NCBI GenBank assembly: GCA_963837455.1
Contig: CAWINM010000014.1
Span: forward strand, 62,001 to 126,000
From: DASYQD01 sp963837455
GTDB taxonomy: Bacteria; Acidobacteriota; Thermoanaerobaculia; Multivoradales; JAIOJS01
Direction of reading: 5' to 3'
Length of the DNA stretch: 64,000 nucleotides
Shown here: positions 38,670-47,846 of the stretch, one piece after another
Position numbering within the stretch: position 1 is the first letter of the stretch
How the letters are laid out: each line of letters starts with the position of its first letter
Program-made: the position numbers and the translations under genes
Notes under the pieces: generated by a model
What the model was told of the DNA's origin: nothing
The model's input: the letters and a program-made list of their open reading frames with translations, nothing else
The model's database searches: none

Positions 38670-38858
38670 GGGAGAGGCGGCCCCGGGTTGCGGGCCAACC
38701 GCGGCTTGCCGGTAGACCCCTGGATCGGCTACGCTTGCAGCGCCGGTGGGCTGCCCGCGCCACCTGCTGCGGGCGCACGTCGTGGGCCCGTCCCTCCCAG
38801 CCATTGGAACCATCCGCGAGGGGCCGCCCGTCGCCTGCCCCCGCCTGACGGAGATCCC

Positions 38859-40916
38859 GTGACCCGACGCATGCTCATCAATGCAGCGAACCCTGGCGAG
38901 GTGCGCATCGCCGTCCTCGACGGCAGCTCCCTCGCCGGCTACCAGATCGAGGTGGCCGAACGGGGGCTGCAGCGCGGCAACATCTACCGCGGCGTCATCG
39001 CCAACGTGCAGCCGGCGCTCAACGCCGCCTTCATCGACTTCGGCGCCGAGAAGCACGGCTTCCTCGCCATCCAGGACGTCGTCGCCGAGGCCTACTACCG
39101 CCAGCCCTCCCACGCCGGACGCCCGCGCATCGAGGAGGTGCTCGAGCGCGGCAAGCCGATCGTCGTGCAGGTGCAGAAGGACGCCGAGGGGGCCAAGGGG
39201 GCGGCACTCACCACCAACCTCTCGCCTCGCCGGCCGCTACCTGGTGCTCACCCCGTTCGACACACGTGCTCGGCGTGTCCCGGAAGGTCGAGGACGAGGA
39301 CAGCCGCAAGCAGCTGAAGACGCTGGTGGGCAGTCTCAAGGTTCCGGAGGGCTGTGGGGTGATCGTCCGCACCAACGCCCTCGAGCAGACCAAGGCGACC
39401 CTGCAGCGCGACCTTCAGCCGCGCTGCTGCGGGTGTGGAAGCGAGTCGAGACCGAGGCGCGGCAGGGCAAGGGCACGCGGCTGCTCTACAGCGACCAGGA
39501 CCTGGTGCTACAGCGCGCTGCGCGATTACCTCGACGCCAGCATCGCCGAGGTGGTTGGTCGACGACGACGAGGCCTTCGCGCACGCCGAGGAGTACATGC
39601 AAGTGCCTTCATGCCGCGCGGCAAGACCCGGCTGGTGCGCTACGCCGAGCGCGCGCCGCTGTTCTCGGCCTACGACCTCGAGCCGCAGATCGACCGCATC
39701 TACGAGCGCACCGTGCCGCTGCCCTCCGGCGGCTCGATCGTCATCGACCGCACCGAGGCGCTGACCGCCATCGACGTCAACTCCGGGCGCGCTCGACCCG
39801 CGCCGGCAGCCAGGAGGAGACGGCGCTCACCACCAACCTCGAGGCGGCCCGCGAGGTGGCCCGCCAGCTCCGCCTGCGCGACATCGGCGGCCTGTTGGTC
39901 GTCGACTTCATCGACATGCGCGCCCAGCAAGAACCAGCGCAAGCTCGAGAAGGAGCTGCGCGAGGCGATGAAGGCCGACAAGGCGCGCTTCACGGTGGGC
40001 AGGATCAGCCCCAACGGGCTGCTCGAGATCAACCGTCAGCGCATCCAGCAGGCGCTGCTGGCTGCGCACCCACCGCGCCTGCCCCACCTGCGGCGGCATG
40101 GGGCGCATCGCCAGCCCGGAGATGGTGGGCTTGGCGCTGCTGCGTCGCATCCAGGCGCGGGCGGCCACCGGCACCCTCAAGTCGGTGCGCATCGGCCTCC
40201 ACCCCGAGCTCGCCGACGCGCTGCAGAATGGCCGGCGCCACGAGCTCGCCGACCTCGAGCAGGAGTTCGACGTCCGCATCGAGATCGTCGCCTCCCGCCA
40301 CCTGCGGCGCAGCGAGCAGAAGGTCGAGTGGTTCGACCGCGAGCCGGGGGACGAGCGCCCGGTCCGGCCGCTGCGCCCACCGGCTGCGGCGCTGGCCGCC
40401 GCGACAACCGGCCTCGCCACCGCCCCGGCCCTGGAGGAGGAGGACGAGGAGCCGGACGCCTCGCTCGACGACGAGGTGGGTGACGGTGAGGCGGAGGGCG
40501 AGGAAGAGGGCGCGAACGGCGTCCGCCGCCGTTCGCGCCGCCGTCGCCGCGGGCGCCGGCGGGGCCGCGGCGGCGAGGCAGACGCGGCAACGCACGAGCG
40601 CCCGGCGGCCGGGCCGGCCCAAGCCGGCGCGGCCGAGGGTGGCACCCGCGCCCCCGCTGAAGCGACCGCCGCTGGGGTCGAGGCCGCCGAGCCGCGCAAC
40701 GGCGACGCTCCCGCCGCCGCCATCGACGGCGGCGGCGCCAAGCCCAAGCGGCGGCGGCGGCGCGGCGGGCGGCGGCGCGGCGGTCGTGCCAACGGCGCCG
40801 AGGCCGGTGGCGTCGCCGCCGGCGGCGAGACGCCGGACGCCGGTGGGGCCGACGGCAGCGACGGCGGGGCCGCCGTGCCGGCGGCGCCGTCTGCCGTTCC
40901 TCCCGAGGGCGTCTAG
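38859..40916 (+). CDS. rng: ribonuclease E/G family (frameshifted in this sequence)
   Basis: Endoribonuclease processing rRNA and mRNA. GTG at 38859 (ACGGAG upstream) or ATG at 38871. The S1 segment IYRGVIANVQPALNAAFIDFG is near 38985 and the catalytic DNase I-like region IDRTEALTAIDVNSGR is near 39742, with the Mg-binding DFIDM near 39903. The zinc-link Cys segment (CPTCGGMGR, after repair) is near 40080. The C-terminal about 200 residues are an Arg/Gly/Glu-rich tail (RRRSRRRRRGRRRG and a second RRRRRGGRRRGG block), longer than RNase G and like an RNase E scaffold. Frame-breaking indels cluster at about 39220-40080. Confidence 0.88.
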
Positions 40917-40930
40917 CCCTTCACGCGGCG

Positions 40931-41929
40931 CTACCCCGCTTCGTCGTTCGCGCCGGCGCCCGTCGCCCCCGCAGCGTCGCCATCACCGTCCCCAGCGGTC
41001 GTCGAGCCGGAGCGCTTGGGGGCGAACCACGACACCACCACCGCGCCGACGAGGAGCCCGACGACGACGGCAAGCGACCAGTGAACGGGGATCTCCATCC
41101 AGGGTGCCGCGAGCATCTTGCCACCGATGAAGGCGAGGACCAGGCCGAGGCCGTAGTGGAGGTAGGCGAAGCGCCCCATCAGGTCGTGCAGCAGGAAGTA
41201 GATGGCGCGCAGCCCGAGCACCGCGAAGATGTTCGAGGTGAAGACGATGAACGGGTCCTTGGTGACGCCGAAGATGGCGGGGATCGAGTCGACGGCGAAG
41301 ATCACGTCGACGACGTCGATGACCAGCAGCACGGCGAGCAGCGGCGTCGCGAAGAGCCTGCCGTCGACACGGGTGAGGAAGCGGTCCCCCACGAGCCGTG
41401 GCGTCACCCGCAGGTGCCGCTGCAGCAGGCGCACCACCGGGTTGTCCTCGGGGTCCATCTCCATCTCCGACTCGCGGAGCAGCTTGATCCCCGTCCACAC
41501 CAGCAGCGCGCCGAAGGCGTAGAGCGCCCAGTGGAAGAGGGCGATCAGCCCCAGCCCGGCGACGACGAAGACGCCGCGCAGGACGACCGCTCCCACGATC
41601 CCCCAGAACAGCACGCGATGGCGATGCTCGGACGGCGTGCCGAAGTAGCGGAAGATGACGATGAAGACGAAGATGTTGTCGACCGAGAGGGCGTACTCGA
41701 CCAGGTAGCCGGTGGCGAACTCGAGCCCGGCGCGGCGGCCGACCTCGAGCCAGACCCAGGCGCCGAAGGCGGCCGCGAGGGCGATCCACACCAGCACCCA
41801 CGCCCCGGCCTCGCGGGCGCGCACCTCTCGAGCGTGGCGGTGGAAGACGAAGAGGTCGATGGCGAGCGCGCTCGCCACCACCAGCGCGAAGACCCCCCAC
41901 ATCAGCGGGCTCCCGACGCTCTCGATCAC
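40931..41929 (-). CDS. TerC/Alx family inner-membrane protein
   Basis: A 332-residue polytopic membrane protein, GTG start at 41929. Family motifs: SALAIDLFVFHR (TM1-2), EYALSVDNIFVFIVIF (about 79-94), VIDVVDVIFAVDSIPA and KDPFIVFTSNIFAVLGLRA, with the conserved acidic residues in the membrane. TerC/Alx proteins handle manganese export or metal loading of exported enzymes and are linked to tellurite resistance. The C-terminus ends in a Gly/Asp-rich tail. No yybP-ykoY manganese riboswitch was seen in the roughly 130-base leader. Convergent with the RNase gene. Confidence 0.9.
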   Translation of the reverse strand: MIESVGSPLMWGVFALVVASALAIDLFVFHRHAREVRAREAGAWVLVWIALAAAFGAWVWLEVGRRAGLEFATGYLVEYALSVDNIFVFIVIFRYFGTPSEHRHRVLFWGIVGAVVLRGVFVVAGLGLIALFHWALYAFGALLVWTGIKLLRESEMEMDPEDNPVVRLLQRHLRVTPRLVGDRFLTRVDGRLFATPLLAVLLVIDVVDVIFAVDSIPAIFGVTKDPFIVFTSNIFAVLGLRAIYFLLHDLMGRFAYLHYGLGLVLAFIGGKMLAAPWMEIPVHWSLAVVVGLLVGAVVVSWFAPKRSGSTTAGDGDGDAAGATGAGANDEAG

Positions 41930-42058
41930 CTCGGTTCCGCCCTCCAGGCCGCCGCCGGCGCGACCTCGTCACCGCCCGCCGGCGGCGGCGTAGCCTAACA
42001 GCCGACACGGCGTCGCGGGCGCACTCACCGCGGCGCTACGGCTGCAGGCACCGCACGC

Positions 42059-43765
42059 TCACTCGCGCTCTTCGGTGACGCTGCGCAGGATGTCGCCCTC
42101 GCGTCGTTCGAGCAGCTCGCCGAGACCGCTCAGCGTGACGTAGTAAAACGGTGCCACCAGCGCCAGCAGGACGAGCGACAGCAGCAGGTCGACCGGCACC
42201 GCCGGCGACACACCGGCGACGCGTCCGAGCGCTGCCGCTCCGGCGGGCATGAAGACCGGCAACATCAGCGTCGGCATCAGCAGGTGCGAGACGAAGATGA
42301 GGAGGGTGGCCCTGGGGGTCGTCTTGGTCGGCTTGAGCGAGCCGGCGGCGATGCGATAGGGGGCGAGGATCGAGAACAGGTTCCCCAGCACGCTCACCAG
42401 CAGGAATCCGGCGAGGAACTGCACCAGCCCGGCGAGGAACGCCAGCGGCCCGACGTGCGCCGCCAGCAGCAGCACCAGCAGGTAGGCGAGGGCGACGGAA
42501 CCCGCCAGGGGCAGCGCCGCCAGGTTCTTGCCCAGCAGCACGAGGCGGCGAGGGGTGGGCAGCAGCGCCAATGCCCTGAAGGCCTCGCGGTCGAAGCCGA
42601 ACTGGTTGCCGAAGAGGCGAATCATCCCCAACAGGGCGAAAGAGACGACGCCGGAGGCGAGGAACGGTCGCAGCTCCGCGTGCGCCCCCCAGCCGCGCCG
42701 GCCGAGGACCGCCGCCAGAACGGCCGTCATCACCACCGGCAGGATCAGCATCATCCTCACCTCCGGGGCTCGCAGCAGGGAGCGCAGCGACGCCAGCGCC
42801 AGCGCCGCGGCCTCCTCCGGCACCCAGGGCAGCTGGCGCTCGAGCAGCGCCCTCCCACCCCTGGCCGCGGGCGGTCGCGGGATGGCCCGCCGCTGCCACC
42901 GCCTCGCCCCGGCGGTCGGCGCTCCCTGGTAGAAGCGCACGGTGCCGCGATAGGCCCGCCGCAGCCCGAGGGCGCCGAGCGCCAGCGAGCCGACTGTCGC
43001 CAGCAGGCAGGGCAGCGGATCGCCGGCAGCGAGCCCGCGGACGCCGTCGCCCGGCCACAGCGGCGGCAAGACGTGGTGGGCAAGCAGCAGCCCAGGTGTC
43101 AGCACCGGCGCGTGCGCCGTGGCGCTGCGCCGCGATCCCTCCGGCCGCAGCACCTGGAAGTAGAGGTTGGGCAGCTGCCCCAGCAGCACCAGGGCGGCGC
43201 CGATGCCGGTAACCAGCGTCCGCCGCGTGCGCTTGTTGACCATCAACGTCACCAGCCAGCCGCGCAGGCAGTAGGTCCAGGCGGTGACCATGAAAAGGAA
43301 GCCGGCGAGCAGCAACGGCAGCAGCAGCATGAGCGGTCCACGGGTCACGGCAAGACCTGCCGCGGTGCCCAGCATCACCGGCACGCAGACCAGCAACGCC
43401 AACGACAGGTGCGAGGCGACGTAGTTGAAGGCGAAGACCTCCGGCAGCGACACCGGTAGGTGCAGCAGGCGCCCGAGGTCGATGGTCTCGGAGCGCTGGA
43501 TCTCCACCAGCACGCCCACCCCCCACAGCAGCAGGAAGACCAGGGCCAGCGCGTCCCAGGCGAGCAGCAGACCGTCGGGCGACAGCTTCCGCAGCGCGAA
43601 GGCACCGAGCAGGAAGCCGCCCACCGCTCCCCCCACCACCATTGCCACCGCGAGCAGCGCGAACAGCACCGTCAGGGCGGCGTTGACCTTGCCTCCGCGC
43701 GCCAGCTGGTTGCGGCTCAGCCGCCACCGCAGCCAGAGGATGGCGCGCAGGTGCTCGCCGCGCAC
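42059..43765 (-). CDS. ABC exporter permease (large, Ala/Leu-rich)
   Basis: A 568-residue integral membrane protein from a GTG at 43763-43765 that follows the ATPase stop with a two-base gap (coupled translation). There are about 10-12 predicted TM segments, including WDALALVFLLLWGVGVLVEI, LMLLLPLLLAGFLFMVTAW and PLAGSVALAYLLVLLLAAHV. There is no domain motif beyond the ABC-2-like layout, with a soluble segment about 270-330. Together with the adjacent ATPase it forms a two-component transporter. The substrate is unknown; lipid, antibiotic or Na+ export are possibilities. Confidence 0.82.
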   Translation of the reverse strand: MRGEHLRAILWLRWRLSRNQLARGGKVNAALTVLFALLAVAMVVGGAVGGFLLGAFALRKLSPDGLLLAWDALALVFLLLWGVGVLVEIQRSETIDLGRLLHLPVSLPEVFAFNYVASHLSLALLVCVPVMLGTAAGLAVTRGPLMLLLPLLLAGFLFMVTAWTYCLRGWLVTLMVNKRTRRTLVTGIGAALVLLGQLPNLYFQVLRPEGSRRSATAHAPVLTPGLLLAHHVLPPLWPGDGVRGLAAGDPLPCLLATVGSLALGALGLRRAYRGTVRFYQGAPTAGARRWQRRAIPRPPAARGGRALLERQLPWVPEEAAALALASLRSLLRAPEVRMMLILPVVMTAVLAAVLGRRGWGAHAELRPFLASGVVSFALLGMIRLFGNQFGFDREAFRALALLPTPRRLVLLGKNLAALPLAGSVALAYLLVLLLAAHVGPLAFLAGLVQFLAGFLLVSVLGNLFSILAPYRIAAGSLKPTKTTPRATLLIFVSHLLMPTLMLPVFMPAGAAALGRVAGVSPAVPVDLLLSLVLLALVAPFYYVTLSGLGELLERREGDILRSVTEERE

Positions 43766-43767
43766 GC

Positions 43768-44529
43768 TCAAGCTTCGAGCCAGCTCAACGTGTGCGCCTC
43801 GGCGCGCTCGCCGCCGACCTCGGCCAGGAAGCGCTCCTCGAGCGAGCCCCCCTCGCGTGCCGCGCTCATCGACCCGGCGAACACCAACCGGCCGGCGGCG
43901 ATGATGCCGACGTCGGTGCACAACCGCTCGACGATCTCGAGCACGTGGGAGGTGAGAAACACCGTCGCCCCGCGCTCGACACAGCGCTTGAGCATGTCGC
44001 GCAGGACGCGGGAGGAGACGGCGTCGACCCCCTCGAACGGCTCGTCGAGAAACAGCAGCACGGGGTCGGGGATGAGCGCCGCCGCCAGCGCCAGTTTCTT
44101 CTTCATGCCATGCGAGAGCTCGAGCGTCAGCTTCTTCTCCTCGTCCGCGAGCCCCATCACCGCCAGCAGCTCGTCGCAGCGCTGGCGCACGGTGGGGAGA
44201 GGCAAGAGGTACATGCGGCCGATGAAGGTCAGGTACTCGCGGGCGGTGAGGTTGTCGAAGAGGGCCGGGCTCTCGGGCATGACACCGATGCGGCGCTTCA
44301 CCTCGCGGGCGCGGGCGGCGTCGCGCAGGTCCTCGCCGAGCACCCGCACCGAGCCGCTGCTCGGCGCCAGCAGGCCGGTGAGCATCTTGATGGTGGTCGA
44401 CTTGCCGGCGCCGTTGGGCCCCAGGAAGCCGTAGAACTGTCCGCTCTCGACGCGCAGGTCGAGCCTGTCGACGGCGCACATCTCCCCGAAGCGGCGGGTG
44501 AGCTGGTCGGTCTCGATGGCGAAGCTCAT
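43768..44529 (-). CDS. ABC transporter ATPase, Nat/DrrA-like
   Basis: A 253-residue ATPase. Walker A GPNGAGKST (37-45), Q-loop in the PESPALFDNLTARE region, signature LSHGMKKKL (an LSGGQ variant), Walker B LLFLDEPFEGVD and the H-loop SHV. A C-terminal extension typical of ABC-2 exporter ATPases is present. It is transcribed with the permease directly downstream and powers it. ATG at 44529. Confidence 0.94.
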   Translation of the reverse strand: MSFAIETDQLTRRFGEMCAVDRLDLRVESGQFYGFLGPNGAGKSTTIKMLTGLLAPSSGSVRVLGEDLRDAARAREVKRRIGVMPESPALFDNLTAREYLTFIGRMYLLPLPTVRQRCDELLAVMGLADEEKKLTLELSHGMKKKLALAAALIPDPVLLFLDEPFEGVDAVSSRVLRDMLKRCVERGATVFLTSHVLEIVERLCTDVGIIAAGRLVFAGSMSAAREGGSLEERFLAEVGGERAEAHTLSWLEA

Positions 44530-44612
44530 CGGCGTCGCGCGGCCCGGGGATGCGCCACGGCGCAGGCCGACGAAACCGGCGGCCCGCGGGGAGACGCCGC
44601 GGCGGCGCTAGC

Positions 44613-47600
44613 CTACCAGCCTGGGGTGATGAGAAAGCCCCAGACGCCACTCTCGTGCGGGCGCTGGAAGGGCTTGGCGTAGTAGAGCTCGAGCGGCAGC
44701 GCGCCGAGCAGCAGGATGCGCGCCGCGACGCCGGCGGAGACCACCGGCACGCGCTCGGGGGTATCGCGCTCGAACCGCCAGTGCGGCGTCTCTCCCTGGT
44801 TCCAGGCGGCGCCGGCGTCGGCGAACAGCGCCAGCTCGGTGGGCAGCCAGCGCAGCTGGAAGAGCCCGAGCTCCTCCACCCCGAAGAGCGGCACCCGCAG
44901 CTCGAGGTTGGCGACGGCGATACGGCTGCCCACCAGGCGGTCGAACTCGGGACAGGCGCCGGGCGTCCCCGTCCGTGTGCACTCGGAGAGCCCGATGTCG
45001 CCGATGGCGTAGCCTCGCACCAGCGTCTCGTCACCGAGGTAGAGCGGCGTGAGCTGGGGGCTCTCGCTGTCGCGCCCGTAGCGACCGTAGTGGAGCCCGC
45101 GCACCGCCAGCGTCAGCGGTCGCAGGAAGAAATACCGGCGGAGGTCGGCGAGGGCGGTGGTGAAGTCGAGGTCTCCCGCGTCCTGGTCGACCTCGAGACG
45201 CATGCGTCCGCCCCGCACCGGCGAGACGAAACCGAAGGAGGAGTTGTCGCCGACGTAGGCGACACCCGCCTCGGCGAGGTCGAGAGCCGGGCTCGGGGTG
45301 ACGCGCCGAGTGCTGTCCTCGATGACGCTGTCGCCCACCAGCACCAGGCGTTCGATCTCCTCCTCGAAGCTGTACCGCGAGTAGCTGACGGTCCCCTCGA
45401 AGCGACGGGTCTGCGACAGCGGGTACTGGGAGAGCGCCTGCGCCTGGTCGAGCGTCTCGGTGAGGCGGTCCTGCTCGATGACGTCGGCGAGCACACTGCC
45501 GCCGCCCTCCACGGGCACCTGCTCCCGGCCCAGGGTGGTGAAGGCCGAGGTGTAGGGCAGGTGGGCGCCGCCGGCCCCCCACACGAAGCGACCGCCGCGG
45601 TCGAGGTAGAGCGCCTCGGCGCCGAACGAGCCCTGGAGGCCGTTGCTCGACGAGCCACCCTGCAACGCCAGCACCAGCTCGCTGCGCTCCAGCACGTCGC
45701 TCCACATGGCGGTGACGCTGCCAGCGATACCGGTGCCGTAGCGGCTGGCGTAGAGGCCCACGCCCACCGGCCCGACGTAGCTGAGGCCGAGCTTGGGCTT
45801 GTAGCTCTCCACCTCGAAGCGCGCCGGTGGCGCCGGCTGCCCGCCGCGCGCCAGCATCTCGTCGAGGGTCTCGCGGCGCAGCGTCTCCACCGGCGGCAGC
45901 ACCGCGGCACGGCGATCGCTCGCGGCCGGCGGCGGCGCCGCCACGAGGCCCGAGAGCGGGAGCGCGCGCAGCGTCAACGCGCGCTCGTCGAAGACCGAGA
46001 ACACCAGGCGGTCGGCCGCCACCGCCAGCGCCGGCGACTTGTCGGTGATGCCGCTCACACCGGTGGCGATGTGGGTGAGGCGCTCGGCGGCGCCGCCGCC
46101 GGCCGGCTGCCGGTAGACGTCGCTCACCCCGTCGGCGTCAGCGAGGAAGTAGACCCAGCGGCCATCCGGCGAGTAGTGGGGGTCGATCTGGCTGGCACCC
46201 GGCAACTGCGGCAGCTCCCGCACCGCCCTGGTGGCGAGGTCGAGCACGAACAGCCCCATAGGGGCGTATTGGAGCTTGTCGAGATCGGCACCCTCGCCGC
46301 GGTCGGAGACGAAGAGCAGGCTCCTGCCGTCGGGCGACCAGGTGGGCTGCAGCTCGCTGTAGGCGTCATCGGTGATCCGGCTCACCCGCCCGCTATCGAG
46401 GTCGTAGAGGTAGAGGTCGTCGATCCCCTCCGCCAGGCCAGCGTAGGCGAGCCGGCGCCCGTCCGGCGACCAGGCGAGGCTGCTCACTTCCCCCACCCGC
46501 GGGTCGATGCGCCGGCTGACCCGCCCCGAGCCGACGTCCACGATGAGCACCTCGTTGTTGCCCCGCGCCACCACCGGGAAGGCGAACTGCCGTCCGTCGG
46601 GCGACCAGGCGCCGGCCGAGTCGATGAAGCGCAGCTCGTCGACGTGGGGGTCGTGGTCGGCGCTCGCCAGCTGGCGCACCACCTTGCCGGTGTGGGCATC
46701 GGCGAGGTAGAGGTCGACGGCGAACAGGTCGCGGCTGGAGAGGAACGCCAGCCAGTTGCCGTCGGGCGAGAGCGCCGGCGACACCGCCAGACGCCCGGAC
46801 GCCTTCTTGCCCACCAGCTCGGTACCGAGCTCCTGCGGCTTCTGCCTCTCGGCGAGCATCGGCGTGTAGTAGGTCTCGAGCTCCTGGTGCCACTCCGCCG
46901 ACAGCTGCTTCCAGTCTTCGCCCAGCACCTGCTCGAACGCCTCTTCGGGGGCGACGCGCAGGGCGGCGCGGAACAGCTCGACGACCTTGCCGTTTCCCCA
47001 GCGGCCGCCGACGTAAGCCCACACCGCCTGCCCGTACTGGTAAGGGTTGTAGCGCAGGTCGCCGCTCATCTGGCGCAGCGTCGGCAGGTCGTGGTGGAGC
47101 ACGGCGTCGCGCATCCAGGAGCTGGTCGCGGTGTCGTCGCGACCCTGCGAGAAGTACTCGGCCATCCCCTCGACCATCCACAGCGGCATGCTCTCGAGCC
47201 CGTAAACGCGGGTGTTGCTCACCCCTTGCTGCGTGCTCGGCCGCATCTGCTGGGCGATGTCGAACTGGAAGACGTGGACGAGCTCGTGACCGAGGACGTG
47301 GTCGGTGTCGGCGTAGTCCGCGGTGAGCGGCAGCACCACGCGGTCGCGCAGGGGCTCGGTGAAGCCACCGGTCCCCTCGCCGATCAACGAGCCGCCGGCG
47401 AGCGCCGTCTGCTGGAAGTCGGCGTGGTCGTTGTAGAGGATGATCGGCTTGGGGTCGGAGAGCTCGTGAGCGAAGACCTTGGAGAGGCGCCCGTACCAGC
47501 GCTCCGCCATGCGCGCCGCGTCCGCGGCCGCCGGGTTGTACGGCGGATAGTGGTAGACGCGGAAGTGCGGCGTCTGCAGCTCGTGGAAGTCGAACTTCTC

Positions 47601-47702
47601 CCACAGCACCTGGTTGCGGCCGAAGTACTGGGCAGAGGCGCCGCCGGCGGCGAGCAGCAGCGTCGCGAGGACGACCACGGCGAGGCGAGGGGCTCGCGTC
47701 AC
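44613..47702 (-). CDS. secreted gluzincin-like protease + PD40 propeller + BamA-like barrel protein
   Basis: About 1029 residues from a GTG at 47700-47702 with AAGGAGA upstream. Signal peptide VVVLATLLLAAGGASAQ. N-terminal domain (about 30-290) has the zinc motif HELVH (H139, E140, H143) and a downstream third ligand E178 (WMVEGMAEYFS), the gluzincin/peptidase-MA pattern. Residues about 300-640 are TolB/PD40 propeller blades with repeated SPDG (for example WSPDGRRLAY, YSPDGRWVYF). From about 690 to the C-terminal W lies a beta-barrel-like region similar to surface-antigen/BamA domains (VGLYASRYGTGIAG, LVRGYAIGD). It is probably an outer-membrane protease or assembly factor. The start is 145 bases from the divergent recD2. 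Confidence 0.88.
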   Translation of the reverse strand: MTRAPRLAVVVLATLLLAAGGASAQYFGRNQVLWEKFDFHELQTPHFRVYHYPPYNPAAADAARMAERWYGRLSKVFAHELSDPKPIILYNDHADFQQTALAGGSLIGEGTGGFTEPLRDRVVLPLTADYADTDHVLGHELVHVFQFDIAQQMRPSTQQGVSNTRVYGLESMPLWMVEGMAEYFSQGRDDTATSSWMRDAVLHHDLPTLRQMSGDLRYNPYQYGQAVWAYVGGRWGNGKVVELFRAALRVAPEEAFEQVLGEDWKQLSAEWHQELETYYTPMLAERQKPQELGTELVGKKASGRLAVSPALSPDGNWLAFLSSRDLFAVDLYLADAHTGKVVRQLASADHDPHVDELRFIDSAGAWSPDGRQFAFPVVARGNNEVLIVDVGSGRVSRRIDPRVGEVSSLAWSPDGRRLAYAGLAEGIDDLYLYDLDSGRVSRITDDAYSELQPTWSPDGRSLLFVSDRGEGADLDKLQYAPMGLFVLDLATRAVRELPQLPGASQIDPHYSPDGRWVYFLADADGVSDVYRQPAGGGAAERLTHIATGVSGITDKSPALAVAADRLVFSVFDERALTLRALPLSGLVAAPPPAASDRRAAVLPPVETLRRETLDEMLARGGQPAPPARFEVESYKPKLGLSYVGPVGVGLYASRYGTGIAGSVTAMWSDVLERSELVLALQGGSSSNGLQGSFGAEALYLDRGGRFVWGAGGAHLPYTSAFTTLGREQVPVEGGGSVLADVIEQDRLTETLDQAQALSQYPLSQTRRFEGTVSYSRYSFEEEIERLVLVGDSVIEDSTRRVTPSPALDLAEAGVAYVGDNSSFGFVSPVRGGRMRLEVDQDAGDLDFTTALADLRRYFFLRPLTLAVRGLHYGRYGRDSESPQLTPLYLGDETLVRGYAIGDIGLSECTRTGTPGACPEFDRLVGSRIAVANLELRVPLFGVEELGLFQLRWLPTELALFADAGAAWNQGETPHWRFERDTPERVPVVSAGVAARILLLGALPLELYYAKPFQRPHESGVWGFLITPGW

Positions 47703-47846
47703 GGGATCTCCTTCGGGGACACTGTGGCATGGATGTCGTGGGGATTTCCAGGGCGAGAGACAGGGCGCCCGGCGACTCGCGCGCCGCCGCGCTCGCCGCG
47801 CTCCCCGCGAAGAGTGGAATGCCCTCCACCGTCTAAGATCGGGCTC

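Noticed and set aside
41930..42058. A yybP-ykoY manganese riboswitch before the TerC gene
   Set aside because: Neither the conserved helix junctions nor enough leader length for the element could be found.
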